Source: Affinundibacterium fentianense
GTDB lineage: Bacteria > Pseudomonadota > Gammaproteobacteria > Burkholderiales > Burkholderiaceae_D
Direction of reading: 5' to 3'
Length of the DNA: 64,000 bases
Assembly: GCF_018139545.1 (NCBI RefSeq)
Contig: NZ_JAGSPJ010000005.1
Coordinates: 231,112-295,111, forward strand
Below the pieces are notes generated by a model, which was given only the letters and a program-made list of their open reading frames with translations, had not been told where the DNA came from and did no database searches. The position numbers were made by a program, and so were the translations under genes. Positions 27,223 to 36,497 of this stretch are shown one piece after another; position 1 is the first letter of the stretch, and each line of letters starts with the position of its first letter.

Positions 27223-29028
27223 ATGATTTCAATTCGCCACCGTATCCCTATGCATGCAGCACGTGCTTTGTTGGCGCTCATGCTGTGCGTGCCTTTCTTG
27301 CTGCCTTGGCACACTTTACCTATTCCTTCGTTTTATTCAGAAGTGTCGGCAGGGCTGTTCGGTCTGATGGCGACAGCCGCGTTGCTTGTTCATTCCTATT
27401 TTTCTGGATCGAAATTCACTGTCCCCGTGATTGTGACCTTGCCCTGTGCTCTCTTGCTCGTCCTCGTAACACAATGGCAAGCACAGTACTTTGCCTATGT
27501 AAGCCAAGCGCTGATGGTCGCGATGTATTTGGTTTGGAGTCTGTTCTTACTTTGGTGTGGACATGCGCTAGCAAATTGGGATGCTCAACAGCGTGGGTAT
27601 TGGACGAGTCTGCATTTCATCGCGTGTGCAATCTTGTTTGGTGGAGTGGTGAGCGCACTGTTGGCTTTTATTCAGTTCTTTGGCGTGCCGCCAATTTTGG
27701 CGTCGTCAATTAATCAGCCTTTGTCAGCGCAAGCTGGCGTGTTCGCCAACATTGCACAGCAAAATCATTTCGCGAGTTATTTGGCTTTGGCGCAGTGTGC
27801 GCTTATTTACCTCGTCAATCAGAACTTTTTGAAGCCGAAGCTCGCAATGTCTACTTTTCTGTGGCTCGGCGTGGCCATGATTTTATCCGCATCGCGCAGC
27901 GTGTATCTCTATTGGATTTGGATTGGTTTACTTTACTTCACTGGTTTTGTCGATCGACGCTCTCGACTAAAGAAAATTGGTCGTCGCGGTATTGGTATGT
28001 GCGTGTTGGGCTTGCTCTGTCTGTGGGGATTGACGCAGTTGCCAATTCCACAGTTTGCTCGGGTCTTCCATTTTTCAGAAACGGTTGGTACGCGTTTTTT
28101 CTTATGGCAACATGCCTGGCAAATGTTTTTGGATCATCCTTTGCTTGGTGTCGGCTTTGATGGTTTTGCTTATACTTTAATTCAGCAAATAGCAAAAGTG
28201 GGTGAGGTAAATCCTTGGGGTATCGATCAATTTGCACACAATTTGCTTTTACAAATTCTTGCAGTTTCTGGGATTGTCGGCTTGCTTAGCTTCATTTTGC
28301 CCTTAGGCAGATTTGTCTTGAAGCAGCGCGGCTGTCCGTTTACTCCAGCGCGTCGCTATTTACTATGTAGTCTTGGTATTCTAGCGATCCATAGTTTGCT
28401 AGAGCAGCCGCTTTTTTTCAGCTATTTTTTGGGAGTTGCGGCATTGATGCTTGGATACATGGAGCGGGAAAGTTTTGCACCTAGCCGGGCGGTGATAATG
28501 CAATGGGGCTTAGCAGGATTACTGATATTTTCTTCTGTGTTGTTGGTCAAAACAATATTCGATTATGTTGCAATCGAGAAGGCTATTTATACCGATGCCA
28601 CGATGCAATTGGCGCATCTTAGTGAAGAGAGTTATCGTCAGCAGAGAAAATGCTTAAGTGGCCTGAATCAACGCACTTTGTTGCAGGCTGAGATTGAAGC
28701 CTTGGATCCTTCGAGTTTTGTAGCAGATGAGGAGTCTGCTGCTCAAAAACTACGTTTGAATCAAAGATTATTGCGTGCATCGCCTGTTGATGAGGTCATG
28801 TTCAGACAGGCTGCATTACTGGCTGAAAATCGTCAACTGATGGCCGCCAAAGCGCAGATGCGTGCTGCCATGTTAGCCTATCCTACTGCAATTGATATTT
28901 TTATGCCGCGCTTTATCTGGCTTGCAGAAAGCGAGCCAGATGTTTACGCAGAGCTAACAGAATTTGCGCATCAGCAAGCGAGAGTCGTACATCTTCGGAG
29001 CCAGACTTTGTCGCAGTTTACGCCTTGA
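27223..29028 (+). CDS. PglL/Wzy-type O-antigen ligase or O-oligosaccharyltransferase
   Basis: A 601-residue inner-membrane protein with about twelve hydrophobic helices. The Wzy_C region contains the large periplasmic-loop signature FAHNLLLQILAVSGIVG and GVGFDGFAY, followed by a soluble C-terminal domain of about 150 residues like that of pilin-glycosylating enzymes. The family transfers lipid-linked glycans to proteins (PglL/PilO) or to lipid A core (WaaL); the C-terminal domain favours the protein O-glycosylation type. The start at 27223 places the first helix after a short basic N-terminus; a longer frame starts at 27199. No pilin gene adjoins, though the pilT/pilU genes lie nearby. Confidence 0.82.
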   Translation: MISIRHRIPMHAARALLALMLCVPFLLPWHTLPIPSFYSEVSAGLFGLMATAALLVHSYFSGSKFTVPVIVTLPCALLLVLVTQWQAQYFAYVSQALMVAMYLVWSLFLLWCGHALANWDAQQRGYWTSLHFIACAILFGGVVSALLAFIQFFGVPPILASSINQPLSAQAGVFANIAQQNHFASYLALAQCALIYLVNQNFLKPKLAMSTFLWLGVAMILSASRSVYLYWIWIGLLYFTGFVDRRSRLKKIGRRGIGMCVLGLLCLWGLTQLPIPQFARVFHFSETVGTRFFLWQHAWQMFLDHPLLGVGFDGFAYTLIQQIAKVGEVNPWGIDQFAHNLLLQILAVSGIVGLLSFILPLGRFVLKQRGCPFTPARRYLLCSLGILAIHSLLEQPLFFSYFLGVAALMLGYMERESFAPSRAVIMQWGLAGLLIFSSVLLVKTIFDYVAIEKAIYTDATMQLAHLSEESYRQQRKCLSGLNQRTLLQAEIEALDPSSFVADEESAAQKLRLNQRLLRASPVDEVMFRQAALLAENRQLMAAKAQMRAAMLAYPTAIDIFMPRFIWLAESEPDVYAELTEFAHQQARVVHLRSQTLSQFTP

Positions 29029-29062
29029 TCGCGTAGAGACTTTTGTTGAAAGAGGTAGATAG

Positions 29063-29599
29063 ATGACAGTAGATCGCAAAGATTTCCCTAGCCCAGATCT
29101 CGCTGGGGTGGAATATTGGGTCAGTATGTGCGGGTTTGTCGAAAATTTGGGATTCAAGGTGATCCCTCGTGTATTGACCGAACCCACTTTTCTTCCAGGC
29201 CTAGAGTTAGGCCCCAATTGCATTTATGTCGATTTTCAACGATTGCGCTACCCCGGTGACCTCCTGCACGAAGCAGGGCATTTGGCGGTGACGACGAGTG
29301 AGCAAAGAGCGGCGATAGGGAGTGACGCTTTGGTTTTGCCATGGCCCACCGATGGAGAAGAAATTGCTGCGGTGCTATGGTCGTTCGCTGCCGCTCGATA
29401 CCTCAACATACCTCTGGATGTCGTGTTTCACGCAGATGGCTATAAACAAGATTCTACTTGGTTGATTGCGCAGTTTGAGCGTGGTGAATATATTGGGCTC
29501 CCATTTTTACAGTGGGCTGGCTTGTGTTTTGATCCCGTGCAGGCTGAAAAACAGCAGGCACTCGCTTTCCCTGTCATGCAGCGTTGGGTTCGCACTTAA
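29063..29599 (+). CDS. Uncharacterised HEAGH-motif protein (possible metallopeptidase)
   Basis: A 178-residue soluble protein without signal peptide. It contains HEAGH at residues 69-73, the form of zinc-metallopeptidase active-site helix (HExxH) also seen in FtsH, and a later conserved-looking acidic stretch (WPTDGEEIAAVLWSFAAARYLN) that could provide the third metal ligand. I recognise no named family and cannot say whether it cleaves peptides. It has AGAGG before its ATG, follows the glycan ligase by 34 bp, and its end overlaps the convergent glutathione peroxidase gene by four bases. Confidence 0.75.
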   Translation: MTVDRKDFPSPDLAGVEYWVSMCGFVENLGFKVIPRVLTEPTFLPGLELGPNCIYVDFQRLRYPGDLLHEAGHLAVTTSEQRAAIGSDALVLPWPTDGEEIAAVLWSFAAARYLNIPLDVVFHADGYKQDSTWLIAQFERGEYIGLPFLQWAGLCFDPVQAEKQQALAFPVMQRWVRT

Positions 29600-30105
29600 T
29601 TTGATAGTTGAGGGGAAATTCGGTTTTTGTTGAGAAGTTGTTGAATATCTGAACGAATGTCCTCTGGCCGTGTCGTCGGTGCATAACGGCGCACCACATG
29701 ACCATCTTGATCAACTAAAAATTTGGTGAAATTCCATTTGATTGCCTTGGTACCCAGTATTCCAGGTGCGTGTGTCTTGAGGTATTGGAAAAGGGGATGA
29801 GTCTGTTTCCCGTTGACATGAATTTTGTCAAATAGGGGGAAACTCAATCCAAATTTGCGCTGACAAAACGTGGCAATCTGATCACCGTCGCCCGGCTCCT
29901 GTGCGCCAAATTGATTGCATGGAAAACCGAGTACCGTAAATCCCGAGGCACGGAAGTCGCGATACATGGCCTCCAAATCGTGGTATTGATCAGTAAAGCC
30001 ACAAGCACTTGCTGTGTTGACGATCAAGCTAACTTGACCCAAAAATTCTCTTAGTGGCAAGCCTCGACCCGTTATTGTCGAGGCTTCAAAATCGTAGGCA
30101 CTCAT
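29596..30105 (-). CDS. Glutathione peroxidase (thioredoxin-type Cys GPx)
   Basis: Reduces hydrogen peroxide and organic hydroperoxides using a thiol donor. The 169-residue protein carries the peroxidatic Cys in NTASACGFT, Gln in GFPCNQFGAQEPG, and Trp/Asn in KWNFTKFLV, i.e. the complete Cys-Gln-Trp-Asn tetrad. The active residue is cysteine, not selenocysteine. The second cysteine of the FPCNQF segment is present as usual. It is a single gene ending four bases inside its convergent neighbour. Confidence 0.95.
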   Translation of the reverse strand: MSAYDFEASTITGRGLPLREFLGQVSLIVNTASACGFTDQYHDLEAMYRDFRASGFTVLGFPCNQFGAQEPGDGDQIATFCQRKFGLSFPLFDKIHVNGKQTHPLFQYLKTHAPGILGTKAIKWNFTKFLVDQDGHVVRRYAPTTRPEDIRSDIQQLLNKNRISPQLSN

Positions 30106-30140
30106 AGTCTGGATTTACAACCGATCCTCAAACGGTTCGC

Positions 30141-31277
30141 CTAGATAATACCTAGATGTTGAGTGCCTGCTGATAAATCACGATTGCTGGCATCTTTGCC
30201 TCGCAATTTAATCGCAAGACGTAATTCATTGACGGAATCCGCATTCCGCAAAGCGTCTTCGTAGGTGATTAAATCGGCTTCGTGCAGATCGAATAGTGAT
30301 TTGTCAAAAGTCATCATGCCGAGTTCTTCTGATTTTTTCATGATCTCTTTGATCTCGTGCACATCGCCTTTAAAGATTAAGTCAGAAATTAATGGTGTGT
30401 TCAGCATAATTTCGATGGCTGCGACGCGACCTTTTTGCCCACGGAGGGGAACTAAACGTTGCGAAATCACTGCTTTTAAGTTGAGCGACAAGTCCATTAA
30501 CAATTGCGCACGCCGCTCTTCGGGAAAGAAGTTAATCATGCGATCCAAAGCCTGATTGGCACTGTTGGCATGTAAAGTAGCCAAACACAAGTGGCCTGTT
30601 TCAGCAAAAGCAATCGCCAAATCCATCGTTTCGCGAGAACGAATCTCGCCAATTTGAATAACATCGGGTGCTTGTCGTAAGGTATTTTTCAGCGCAACAT
30701 CCCAATCTTCAGTATCGATTCCAACTTCGCGTTGCGTAATGATGCAATTGCCGTGTGGATGAACGTATTCGATCGGATCTTCAATCGTGATGATATGTCC
30801 ATAGCTATTCGCGTTGCGGTGGCCAACCATAGCAGCGAGTGTCGTTGACTTACCAGAGCCGGTTGCACCAACCATAATCACGAGACCACGCTTAGTCATG
30901 GAGATTTCACGCAATTGATTGGGGAGGCGCAGTTCTTCAAAGGTCGGAATAGTGGAAGTAATCGTCCGCGCCACCATTCCAACTTTTCCTTGTTGCAAAA
31001 ATGCCGAAACACGAAACCTTCCTAGGCCGGGAGGGTTGATTGCGAAATTACATTCTTTGGTTGATTCAAATTCCGATGCTTGCTTGTCGTTCATGATCGC
31101 GCGTGCCAAATCGACAGTATGCGCAGGCGTCAGTACCTGATTAGACACCGGCGTTACTTTACCGTCGATTTTAAAGGCAGGCGGAAAATCTGCGGTGATA
31201 AACAGATCTGAGCCATTTTTGCTCAACATGAGTTTGAGCAAATCGTTCATAAATTTGGTGGCCTGATCGCGTTCCAT
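30141..31277 (-). CDS. pilU: Type IV pilus retraction ATPase PilU
   Basis: Hexameric accessory motor for pilus retraction. The 378-residue protein has the Walker A GATGSGKST, Asp box IITIEDPIEYVH, Walker B QIGEIRSRETMD and His box TGHLCLATLHANSANQALD. Its N-terminus (MNDLLKLMLSKNGSDLFIT) and its position directly downstream of pilT identify it as PilU rather than a second PilT. GAGGAA precedes the ATG. It is co-directional with pilT across a 77-bp gap. Confidence 0.93.
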   Translation of the reverse strand: MERDQATKFMNDLLKLMLSKNGSDLFITADFPPAFKIDGKVTPVSNQVLTPAHTVDLARAIMNDKQASEFESTKECNFAINPPGLGRFRVSAFLQQGKVGMVARTITSTIPTFEELRLPNQLREISMTKRGLVIMVGATGSGKSTTLAAMVGHRNANSYGHIITIEDPIEYVHPHGNCIITQREVGIDTEDWDVALKNTLRQAPDVIQIGEIRSRETMDLAIAFAETGHLCLATLHANSANQALDRMINFFPEERRAQLLMDLSLNLKAVISQRLVPLRGQKGRVAAIEIMLNTPLISDLIFKGDVHEIKEIMKKSEELGMMTFDKSLFDLHEADLITYEDALRNADSVNELRLAIKLRGKDASNRDLSAGTQHLGII

Positions 31278-31354
31278 GAAAATTCCTCAGTTCAATTTTT
31301 GTCGTTGTAATGTAGTGAATGATGAGCAGACGTCATTCCTGTCCCCAGCTTCGA

Positions 31355-32398
31355 TTAGCCTGGGAAGTTTTCTGGAATCTTGGCTGCTGCGCGTGCCGTG
31401 GCGGACGAAATCACATTCCGGCGAACCAAGTCTGCTAGATTTTGATCGAGCGTTTGCATACCGACGTTGCTACCAGTTTGAATAGCAGAGTACATTTGAG
31501 CAATTTTTGCTTCGCGAATTAAGTTACGGATCGCGGGAGTGCCGACCATGATCTCGTGCGCTGCGACACGACCAGAACCATCTTTCGTTTTCAGTAAGGT
31601 TTGAGAAATCACCGCTTGTAAGGATTCAGAAAGCATGGAACGAACCATTTCTTTTTCTTCCGCTGGGAAGACGTCAACAATACGGTCGATGGTTTTTGCA
31701 GCAGATGACGTATGTAATGTACCAAAGACCAAGTGACCCGTTTCTGCAGCGGTCAAGGCTAAACGGATAGTTTCCAAATCACGTAACTCACCAACCAGGA
31801 TGACATCAGGATCTTCACGCAGTGCAGAACGTAAGGCATTGGAAAACGAATGAGTATGTGGTCCGACTTCACGTTGGTTGATCAGACATTTCTTTGAGTC
31901 ATGGACAAATTCGATTGGATCTTCGACAGTCAATATATGGCCATACTCGCTTTCGTTGACATGATTGACCATGCCAGCCAAAGTCGTCGATTTGCCTGAG
32001 CCTGTTGGGCCCGTTACTAACACCAAGCCTCGGGCTTTTAGTGCAAATTCCGCAAAACACTTTGGTGCGTTGAGTTGTTCTAATGTCAGAATTTTTGAAG
32101 GAATTGTCCGCATAACGGCAGCAGCGCCGCGCTCTTGATTAAATGCATTCACCCGGAATCGTGCCAAGCCTGGGATCGCGAATGAAAAGTCGCATTCTAA
32201 ATTTTCTTCAAAATGCTTGCGCTGACCATCGTTCATAATGTCGTAGATGAGGGCGTGCACATCTTTGTGTTCTAATGGCGGCAAATTGATGCGACGCACG
32301 TCACCATGCACGCGAATCATCGGTGGTAGGCCGGATGACAAGTGTAAATCGGATGCGTTATTCTTGACTGAGAATGCGAGAAGTTCTGAGATATCCAT
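31355..32398 (-). CDS. pilT: Type IV pilus retraction ATPase PilT
   Basis: Main ATPase that depolymerises type IV pili, needed for twitching motility and DNA uptake. The 347-residue protein has an N-terminal PAS-like domain (MDISELLAFSVKNNASDLHLSSGLPPMIRV), Walker A GPTGSGKST, Asp box ILTVEDPIEFVH, Walker B LVGELRDLETIR and His box TGHLVFGTLHTSSAAKTIDR. Length and motifs match PilT closely. It is transcribed divergently from the PLP-homeostasis gene. Confidence 0.96.
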   Translation of the reverse strand: MDISELLAFSVKNNASDLHLSSGLPPMIRVHGDVRRINLPPLEHKDVHALIYDIMNDGQRKHFEENLECDFSFAIPGLARFRVNAFNQERGAAAVMRTIPSKILTLEQLNAPKCFAEFALKARGLVLVTGPTGSGKSTTLAGMVNHVNESEYGHILTVEDPIEFVHDSKKCLINQREVGPHTHSFSNALRSALREDPDVILVGELRDLETIRLALTAAETGHLVFGTLHTSSAAKTIDRIVDVFPAEEKEMVRSMLSESLQAVISQTLLKTKDGSGRVAAHEIMVGTPAIRNLIREAKIAQMYSAIQTGSNVGMQTLDQNLADLVRRNVISSATARAAAKIPENFPG

Positions 32399-32522
32399 TT
32401 ATAATCCGATATGAAATGAGTTTGGTTGGCCGATTTACGATTTGACTCGCCAAGCAGATGACCGTGGGTGATCAAATTGAATGATGCCTGAAACCGAAAA
32501 TTGCTGTTCTACGTCCTTGATT

Positions 32523-33266
32523 ATGTCCTCAATCCGACAAAACTTGCAAGCCGTGCATGAGGCAATTGCACTCAGCGCCGCGCGCTATGGTAGGAATCCA
32601 ACTGAAATTGCTTTATTGGCAGTATCTAAAACCTTTGGTCCAGAACAGGTGCTGGAAGCATGGAAAGCTGGTCAACGTGCATTTGGGGAGAATTATCTTC
32701 AGGAAGGTGTGGAGAAGATCGCGGCTGTTCAATCCCTACTTGTCGCTGAACCAGGATATTCGTTGGATCCGTCGGATCGGATTAATTGGCACTTTATTGG
32801 ACCGATACAGAGCAATAAAACACGACCGATTGCTGAGCATTTTTCTTGGGTACATTCGGTCGATCGTGCGAAAATTGCCACTCGTTTGTCCGAGCAAAGA
32901 CCTGCAGATCTGCCGCCCTTACAAATTTGTTTGCAAGTGAATATTAGCCGTGAGCGAAGCAAGAGTGGTGTCTTAGCCGAGGATCTGTTGGAATTGGCCT
33001 TGCACACTACACAGCAATCAAATTTAGAATTGCGAGGTTTGATGTGTGTGCCAGAGGCGACCCTTGACGATCAGGCACAACGCCGAGCGTTTGCTGAATT
33101 AGCGGTCTTATTGGTAAATTTGGGGGAGAGATTGCCTCAATACGCGAAGCAGCTTGATACTTTGTCGATGGGAATGAGCGGGGACCTTGATGCTGCGGTG
33201 GCAGAAGGAAGTACGATGTTGCGAATTGGTAGTGCGATTTTTGGGAAGAGGCAGTATGCAGTCTAG
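32523..33266 (+). CDS. yggS: YggS-family pyridoxal-phosphate homeostasis protein
   Basis: Binds PLP and buffers vitamin B6 and amino-acid pools; no catalytic reaction is established for the family. From the ATG at 32523 the protein has 247 residues, with the PLP lysine at Lys36 (LLAVSKTF), GENYLQE, WHFIGPIQSNKTR and the C-terminal SMGMSGDLDAAVAEGSTMLRIGSAIFG. The frame opens at 32481, but the extra 14 residues are not typical of the family; neither start has a strong site. Its end overlaps proC by 11 bases, and yggS-proC pairing next to pilT is common in proteobacteria. Confidence 0.95.
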   Translation: MSSIRQNLQAVHEAIALSAARYGRNPTEIALLAVSKTFGPEQVLEAWKAGQRAFGENYLQEGVEKIAAVQSLLVAEPGYSLDPSDRINWHFIGPIQSNKTRPIAEHFSWVHSVDRAKIATRLSEQRPADLPPLQICLQVNISRERSKSGVLAEDLLELALHTTQQSNLELRGLMCVPEATLDDQAQRRAFAELAVLLVNLGERLPQYAKQLDTLSMGMSGDLDAAVAEGSTMLRIGSAIFGKRQYAV

Positions 33267-34098
33267 TGAAAATAATTTGAAAATGATGCGCATTGGTTTT
33301 ATTGGCGGCGGCAATATGGCTGGTGCGCTGATTGTTGGCTTGGCTGATAAATTAGATTCCGGGCGACAAATACATGTGGTCGATCTCAATCAAGAGCATT
33401 TAAAAAAGCTAGAAGATCAGTTCGGCGTTGGTATCAGTGTGGATATCGATCATCACATGCGCGATCTAGATGTCATTGTGTTAGCAGTCAAGCCACAACA
33501 AATGCATGCAGTTGCATTGAAATTGGCGCCGTTCTTGGATCAACAAATTGTGCTGACTGTGGCGGCAGGAATTCGTGCTGCTGACTTGTCGCGCTGGTTG
33601 AATGGCTATGCAAGAATTGTGCGGACCATGCCGAATACGCCAGCTATGGTGGGACAAGGTATGAGTGGACTATACGCGATGGATGCAGTCAATCCGACGG
33701 AACGTCAAGCAGCGGAATCGATCATGCAAGCAGTAGGACAAACGCTTTGGGTAGAACAAGAGCATTTGATCGATAGTGTGACAGCCATTTCCGGCAGTGG
33801 GCCGGCTTATGTTTTCTATTTTATTGAAGCCTTGCAAGAAGCTGCACAGCAACTTGGTTTTAATGCCGACCAAGCACGCCAACTTTCGCTTGCAACTTTT
33901 CAGGGCGCAGCCCAATTGGCGATGCAATCTGAAGAGCCAGTACATCTTTTACGCGAGCGTGTGACTTCCAAAGGTGGCACAACTTTTGCCGCCTTGTGTA
34001 GTATGGATGCAAGTCATGTGAAAACCGCCATACACCAAGCCGCGCAGGCTGCTGCCGTGCGCGCGGCGGAACTAGGTGACGAGTTTGGTCAACAATAA
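33256..34098 (+). CDS. proC: Pyrroline-5-carboxylate reductase
   Basis: Last enzyme of proline synthesis, reducing pyrroline-5-carboxylate with NAD(P)H. The 280-residue protein shows the dinucleotide-binding RIGFIGGGNMAGALI, VLAVKPQQM, RTMPNTPAMVGQG, and the C-terminal signature (RERVTSKGGTTFAALCSMD). The ATG at 33256 overlaps the upstream stop and has GAAGAGG in front; another possible start is the ATG at 33283 or 33286. It is translationally coupled with the yggS-type gene. Confidence 0.97.
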   Translation: MQSSENNLKMMRIGFIGGGNMAGALIVGLADKLDSGRQIHVVDLNQEHLKKLEDQFGVGISVDIDHHMRDLDVIVLAVKPQQMHAVALKLAPFLDQQIVLTVAAGIRAADLSRWLNGYARIVRTMPNTPAMVGQGMSGLYAMDAVNPTERQAAESIMQAVGQTLWVEQEHLIDSVTAISGSGPAYVFYFIEALQEAAQQLGFNADQARQLSLATFQGAAQLAMQSEEPVHLLRERVTSKGGTTFAALCSMDASHVKTAIHQAAQAAAVRAAELGDEFGQQ

Positions 34099-34177
34099 GA
34101 TGGAATACAAGACTCCAACGTCATTTCACCCCATTTGCAACCCCTTACTTTTCTTTGTTGAAAAGCGATACGCCTAG

Positions 34178-35032
34178 ATGAAAACACCGAAACGTCTACA
34201 GCCTCTAATTGATGAAGGCATGATCGATGAGGTCCTTAGTCAATTGATGAGCGGTAAGGAAGCAACTGTTTATGTCGTGCGGTGCGGCGAGGAGATTCGT
34301 TGCGCCAAAATGTATAAAGAGGCTGGTCAAAGGAGCTTCAAGCAAGCAGCTGCCTACCAAGAAGGACGGACAGTTAAAAATAGCCGGCAGGCTCGAGCAA
34401 TGCAAAAGGGCTCCAAGTATGGGCGCAAAATGCAAGAGGAAGTTTGGCAGAATGCGGAGGTTGATGCCTTGTTTAAACTCGCGGCTGCAGGCGTCCGTGT
34501 ACCAACCCCGTATATTTGTTTTGAAGGCGTCCTGTTGATGGATTTGGTCTGCACCGAGGATGGCCAGGTCGCGCCACGATTGAATGATGTACAGCTCAGT
34601 CACGCCCAAGCCTTGGTGTATCACGAAGATCTCATTCAACAAGTGGTACTGATGCTATGTGCTGGGATAGTGCATGGTGATTTATCCGAGTTTAATATTC
34701 TACTGAACGAGCAAGGCCCGGTGATTATTGACTTACCTCAGGCTATTAATGCCGCTGGTAATTTGGGGGCAGCTAGTATGTTGTATCGTGATGTCAATAA
34801 TCTAAAACACTACTTTAGCCAATTTGCGCCAGAGCTAGCGCGAACCCAGTATGGTAAGGAAATTTGGTCCCATTATGTGGCCGGTCGTTTGCATCCAGAC
34901 TTGGCGTTGACTGGCACTGTTCCAGAGGACAAACGTCCAGTGAACGTCAGTGCAGTGATCGAAGAGATTACATTGGCACGTATGGAAGCGGAGGAAGAAG
35001 AGCGCCGCCGCATGCAAAACGCAACGAATTAG
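34178..35032 (+). CDS. RIO1-like serine/threonine kinase
   Basis: A 284-residue atypical protein kinase. It has the N-terminal glycine-poor loop SGKEATVYVV with catalytic lysine (RCAKMYKE), the RIO catalytic loop IVHGDLSEFNIL (His166, Asp168, Asn172) and the metal-binding VIIDLPQAIN (Asp185). RIO kinases are best known from eukaryotic and archaeal ribosome maturation; bacterial copies exist but their substrates are mostly unknown. The C-terminal tail is highly charged (EAEEEERRRM). It stands alone, and a short GC stem with a T-run near 35155-35174 may end its transcript. Confidence 0.9.
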   Translation: MKTPKRLQPLIDEGMIDEVLSQLMSGKEATVYVVRCGEEIRCAKMYKEAGQRSFKQAAAYQEGRTVKNSRQARAMQKGSKYGRKMQEEVWQNAEVDALFKLAAAGVRVPTPYICFEGVLLMDLVCTEDGQVAPRLNDVQLSHAQALVYHEDLIQQVVLMLCAGIVHGDLSEFNILLNEQGPVIIDLPQAINAAGNLGAASMLYRDVNNLKHYFSQFAPELARTQYGKEIWSHYVAGRLHPDLALTGTVPEDKRPVNVSAVIEEITLARMEAEEEERRRMQNATN

Positions 35033-35190
35033 CGAGCTAGAGGCAGATCAATTGGCGTTTTTCCCAGACGAATTGTTTGATGTCTGCAGTTCGTGAACCG
35101 ATTGGTCTATTGGTTGCTCAAGATGGATTTGTATGCTGTTGACGATGGTGCGGTCGGAGGTCTCCGTCTTTTTTGTGGACCTGATCGATT

Positions 35191-35601
35191 TCAGTAATCC
35201 GGTTTGTCGACCTGTTCATCTTGATCGCGAGCTGAGGTACGAAAACAAGCGGCAATGCCCGCACCCAATCTGTTTTTCAAATCGGTGGGTAAATAGTGCC
35301 ATATTTTCTGTAGGCGTAGACCTATTTTAACGACGCGATAAAGTGCGGTGCGTGGTGCGAAATAGAGCGCTGCAACGGAAGCGGCAACTGAGGCTGCGGT
35401 GACTAAGGGAGAATGGCGTACGTTGAAGCGTATAGTCGAGGCGACCTGGAGGCCTAATTCGACGAACTTCAATTCATGATGAATCTGCGCAGCTTGCCAA
35501 ATGAGCTGCTCGCGCTGTTGTCGACAACGTTCAAGCACTGCTTTCTTTCGCGCTACCAGCGAAGTCGCTTGGTTCTGCTGATGCTTGGATTGCTCAGTCA
35601 T
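35191..35601 (-). CDS. yqjK: YqjK-like protein
   Basis: A 136-residue protein, third gene of the yqjD-yqjE-yqjK set. A basic N-terminal helix (SLVARKKAVLERCRQQREQLIWQ) precedes a moderately hydrophobic segment (PLVTAASVAASVAALYFAP), consistent with membrane association. Function is unknown; the assignment rests mainly on position and general character. Its ATG follows the yqjE stop by three bases. Confidence 0.75.
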   Translation of the reverse strand: MTEQSKHQQNQATSLVARKKAVLERCRQQREQLIWQAAQIHHELKFVELGLQVASTIRFNVRHSPLVTAASVAASVAALYFAPRTALYRVVKIGLRLQKIWHYLPTDLKNRLGAGIAACFRTSARDQDEQVDKPDY

Positions 35602-35604
35602 TTG

Positions 35605-36021
35605 TCAAAAACCCTCGTTGTCTTCAGCACCTTCATTCGAGTTCGGTCTTGCCATGCCGGCGGATTGTCGTAAGCTCGCAATATCCTGGCGTAGTTCTTT
35701 TAGGCTGGCAGATAAAAAGCGCGGTTTTTGACGAATCGCTGATCTTAAATACATAATGATGGCAACGGTGCTGATGCTAAAGACTGCGAGCATGCAAGAT
35801 AATGCCAATTCACGATGGGTGTCCCAAAACAGAATCAGGACGAATAAAATCAGTAATAAAAGGCTAACGATTCCACAAAACAAGGCGGCAAGAATGAGTA
35901 CGAGATAGTTTGCATAACGTCCGAACTCTTCTTCCACTTCGATTGAGGCAAGTTCTAATCGGGTATGCAAACTGTCTAGCAAGCTCGCGCCGAAGCGCGC
36001 TATGGAATCGGTAATCGCCAT
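35605..36021 (-). CDS. yqjE: YqjE-like phage-holin-family membrane protein
   Basis: A 138-residue inner-membrane protein. Two adjacent hydrophobic helices (YLVLILAALFCGIVSLLLLILFVLILF and ALSCMLAVFSISTVAIIMYL, roughly residues 38-98) follow an amphipathic N-terminus (ARFGASLLDSLHTRLELASIEVEEE), the plan of the putative Actinobacterial/phage holin III superfamily. It is the middle gene of a three-gene operon with yqjD, seven bases downstream of that gene. In enterobacteria these genes are linked to stationary phase and ribosome association at the membrane. Confidence 0.85.
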   Translation of the reverse strand: MAITDSIARFGASLLDSLHTRLELASIEVEEEFGRYANYLVLILAALFCGIVSLLLLILFVLILFWDTHRELALSCMLAVFSISTVAIIMYLRSAIRQKPRFLSASLKELRQDIASLRQSAGMARPNSNEGAEDNEGF

Positions 36022-36028
36022 GACGATC

Positions 36029-36337
36029 TCACTTATTTCGACCGATCAGCAGTCCGATTAATAAACCGACACCTGCCGCGATCCCCGCTGTTTTCCAAGG
36101 GTTTTCATGGACATAACTGTCGGTTGCTTGTGCTGCCTCTTTCGTTTTTTTGACAACGACTTCTTCGATTTTGTGGATCTCTTGTTTAGCACTCTTGAGG
36201 CTCGCTTCCAGTTTCTCTTTGGCTTGATGAAAGCCGTCGCCTGCTTGCTGTTCTGAGCTCTTTAGTAATTCTTCGGCATCTTTTAAAATCTGATTCAGTT
36301 CACGCATCAATTTGGCTTGTTGTTCGCTGGAGTGCAT
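36029..36337 (-). CDS. yqjD: ElaB/YqjD-family membrane-anchored ribosome-binding protein (DUF883)
   Basis: A 102-residue protein made of a long charged amphipathic helix (LNQILKDAEELLKSSEQ...) and a C-terminal membrane anchor ending AGVGLLIGLLIGRNK, the classic DUF883 layout. In E. coli YqjD tethers ribosomes to the inner membrane in stationary phase; a similar role is inferred here. It is the first gene of the operon with the YqjE- and YqjK-like genes; GAGGAAA lies before the ATG. Confidence 0.92.
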   Translation of the reverse strand: MHSSEQQAKLMRELNQILKDAEELLKSSEQQAGDGFHQAKEKLEASLKSAKQEIHKIEEVVVKKTKEAAQATDSYVHENPWKTAGIAAGVGLLIGLLIGRNK

Positions 36338-36497
36338 ACAATTTCCTCTTTAATAAATATGACCAAACACACGGTCACTCAACTTATCGTAATACCGTGT
36401 TGCTACCTTTAGCATAGTCTAGTTGCTAAAAGCTAGATGGATTTGCGTTAGCGCAATTGAGGTAGCGGAATTTGACAATTCACACGATCGCAGTTAC

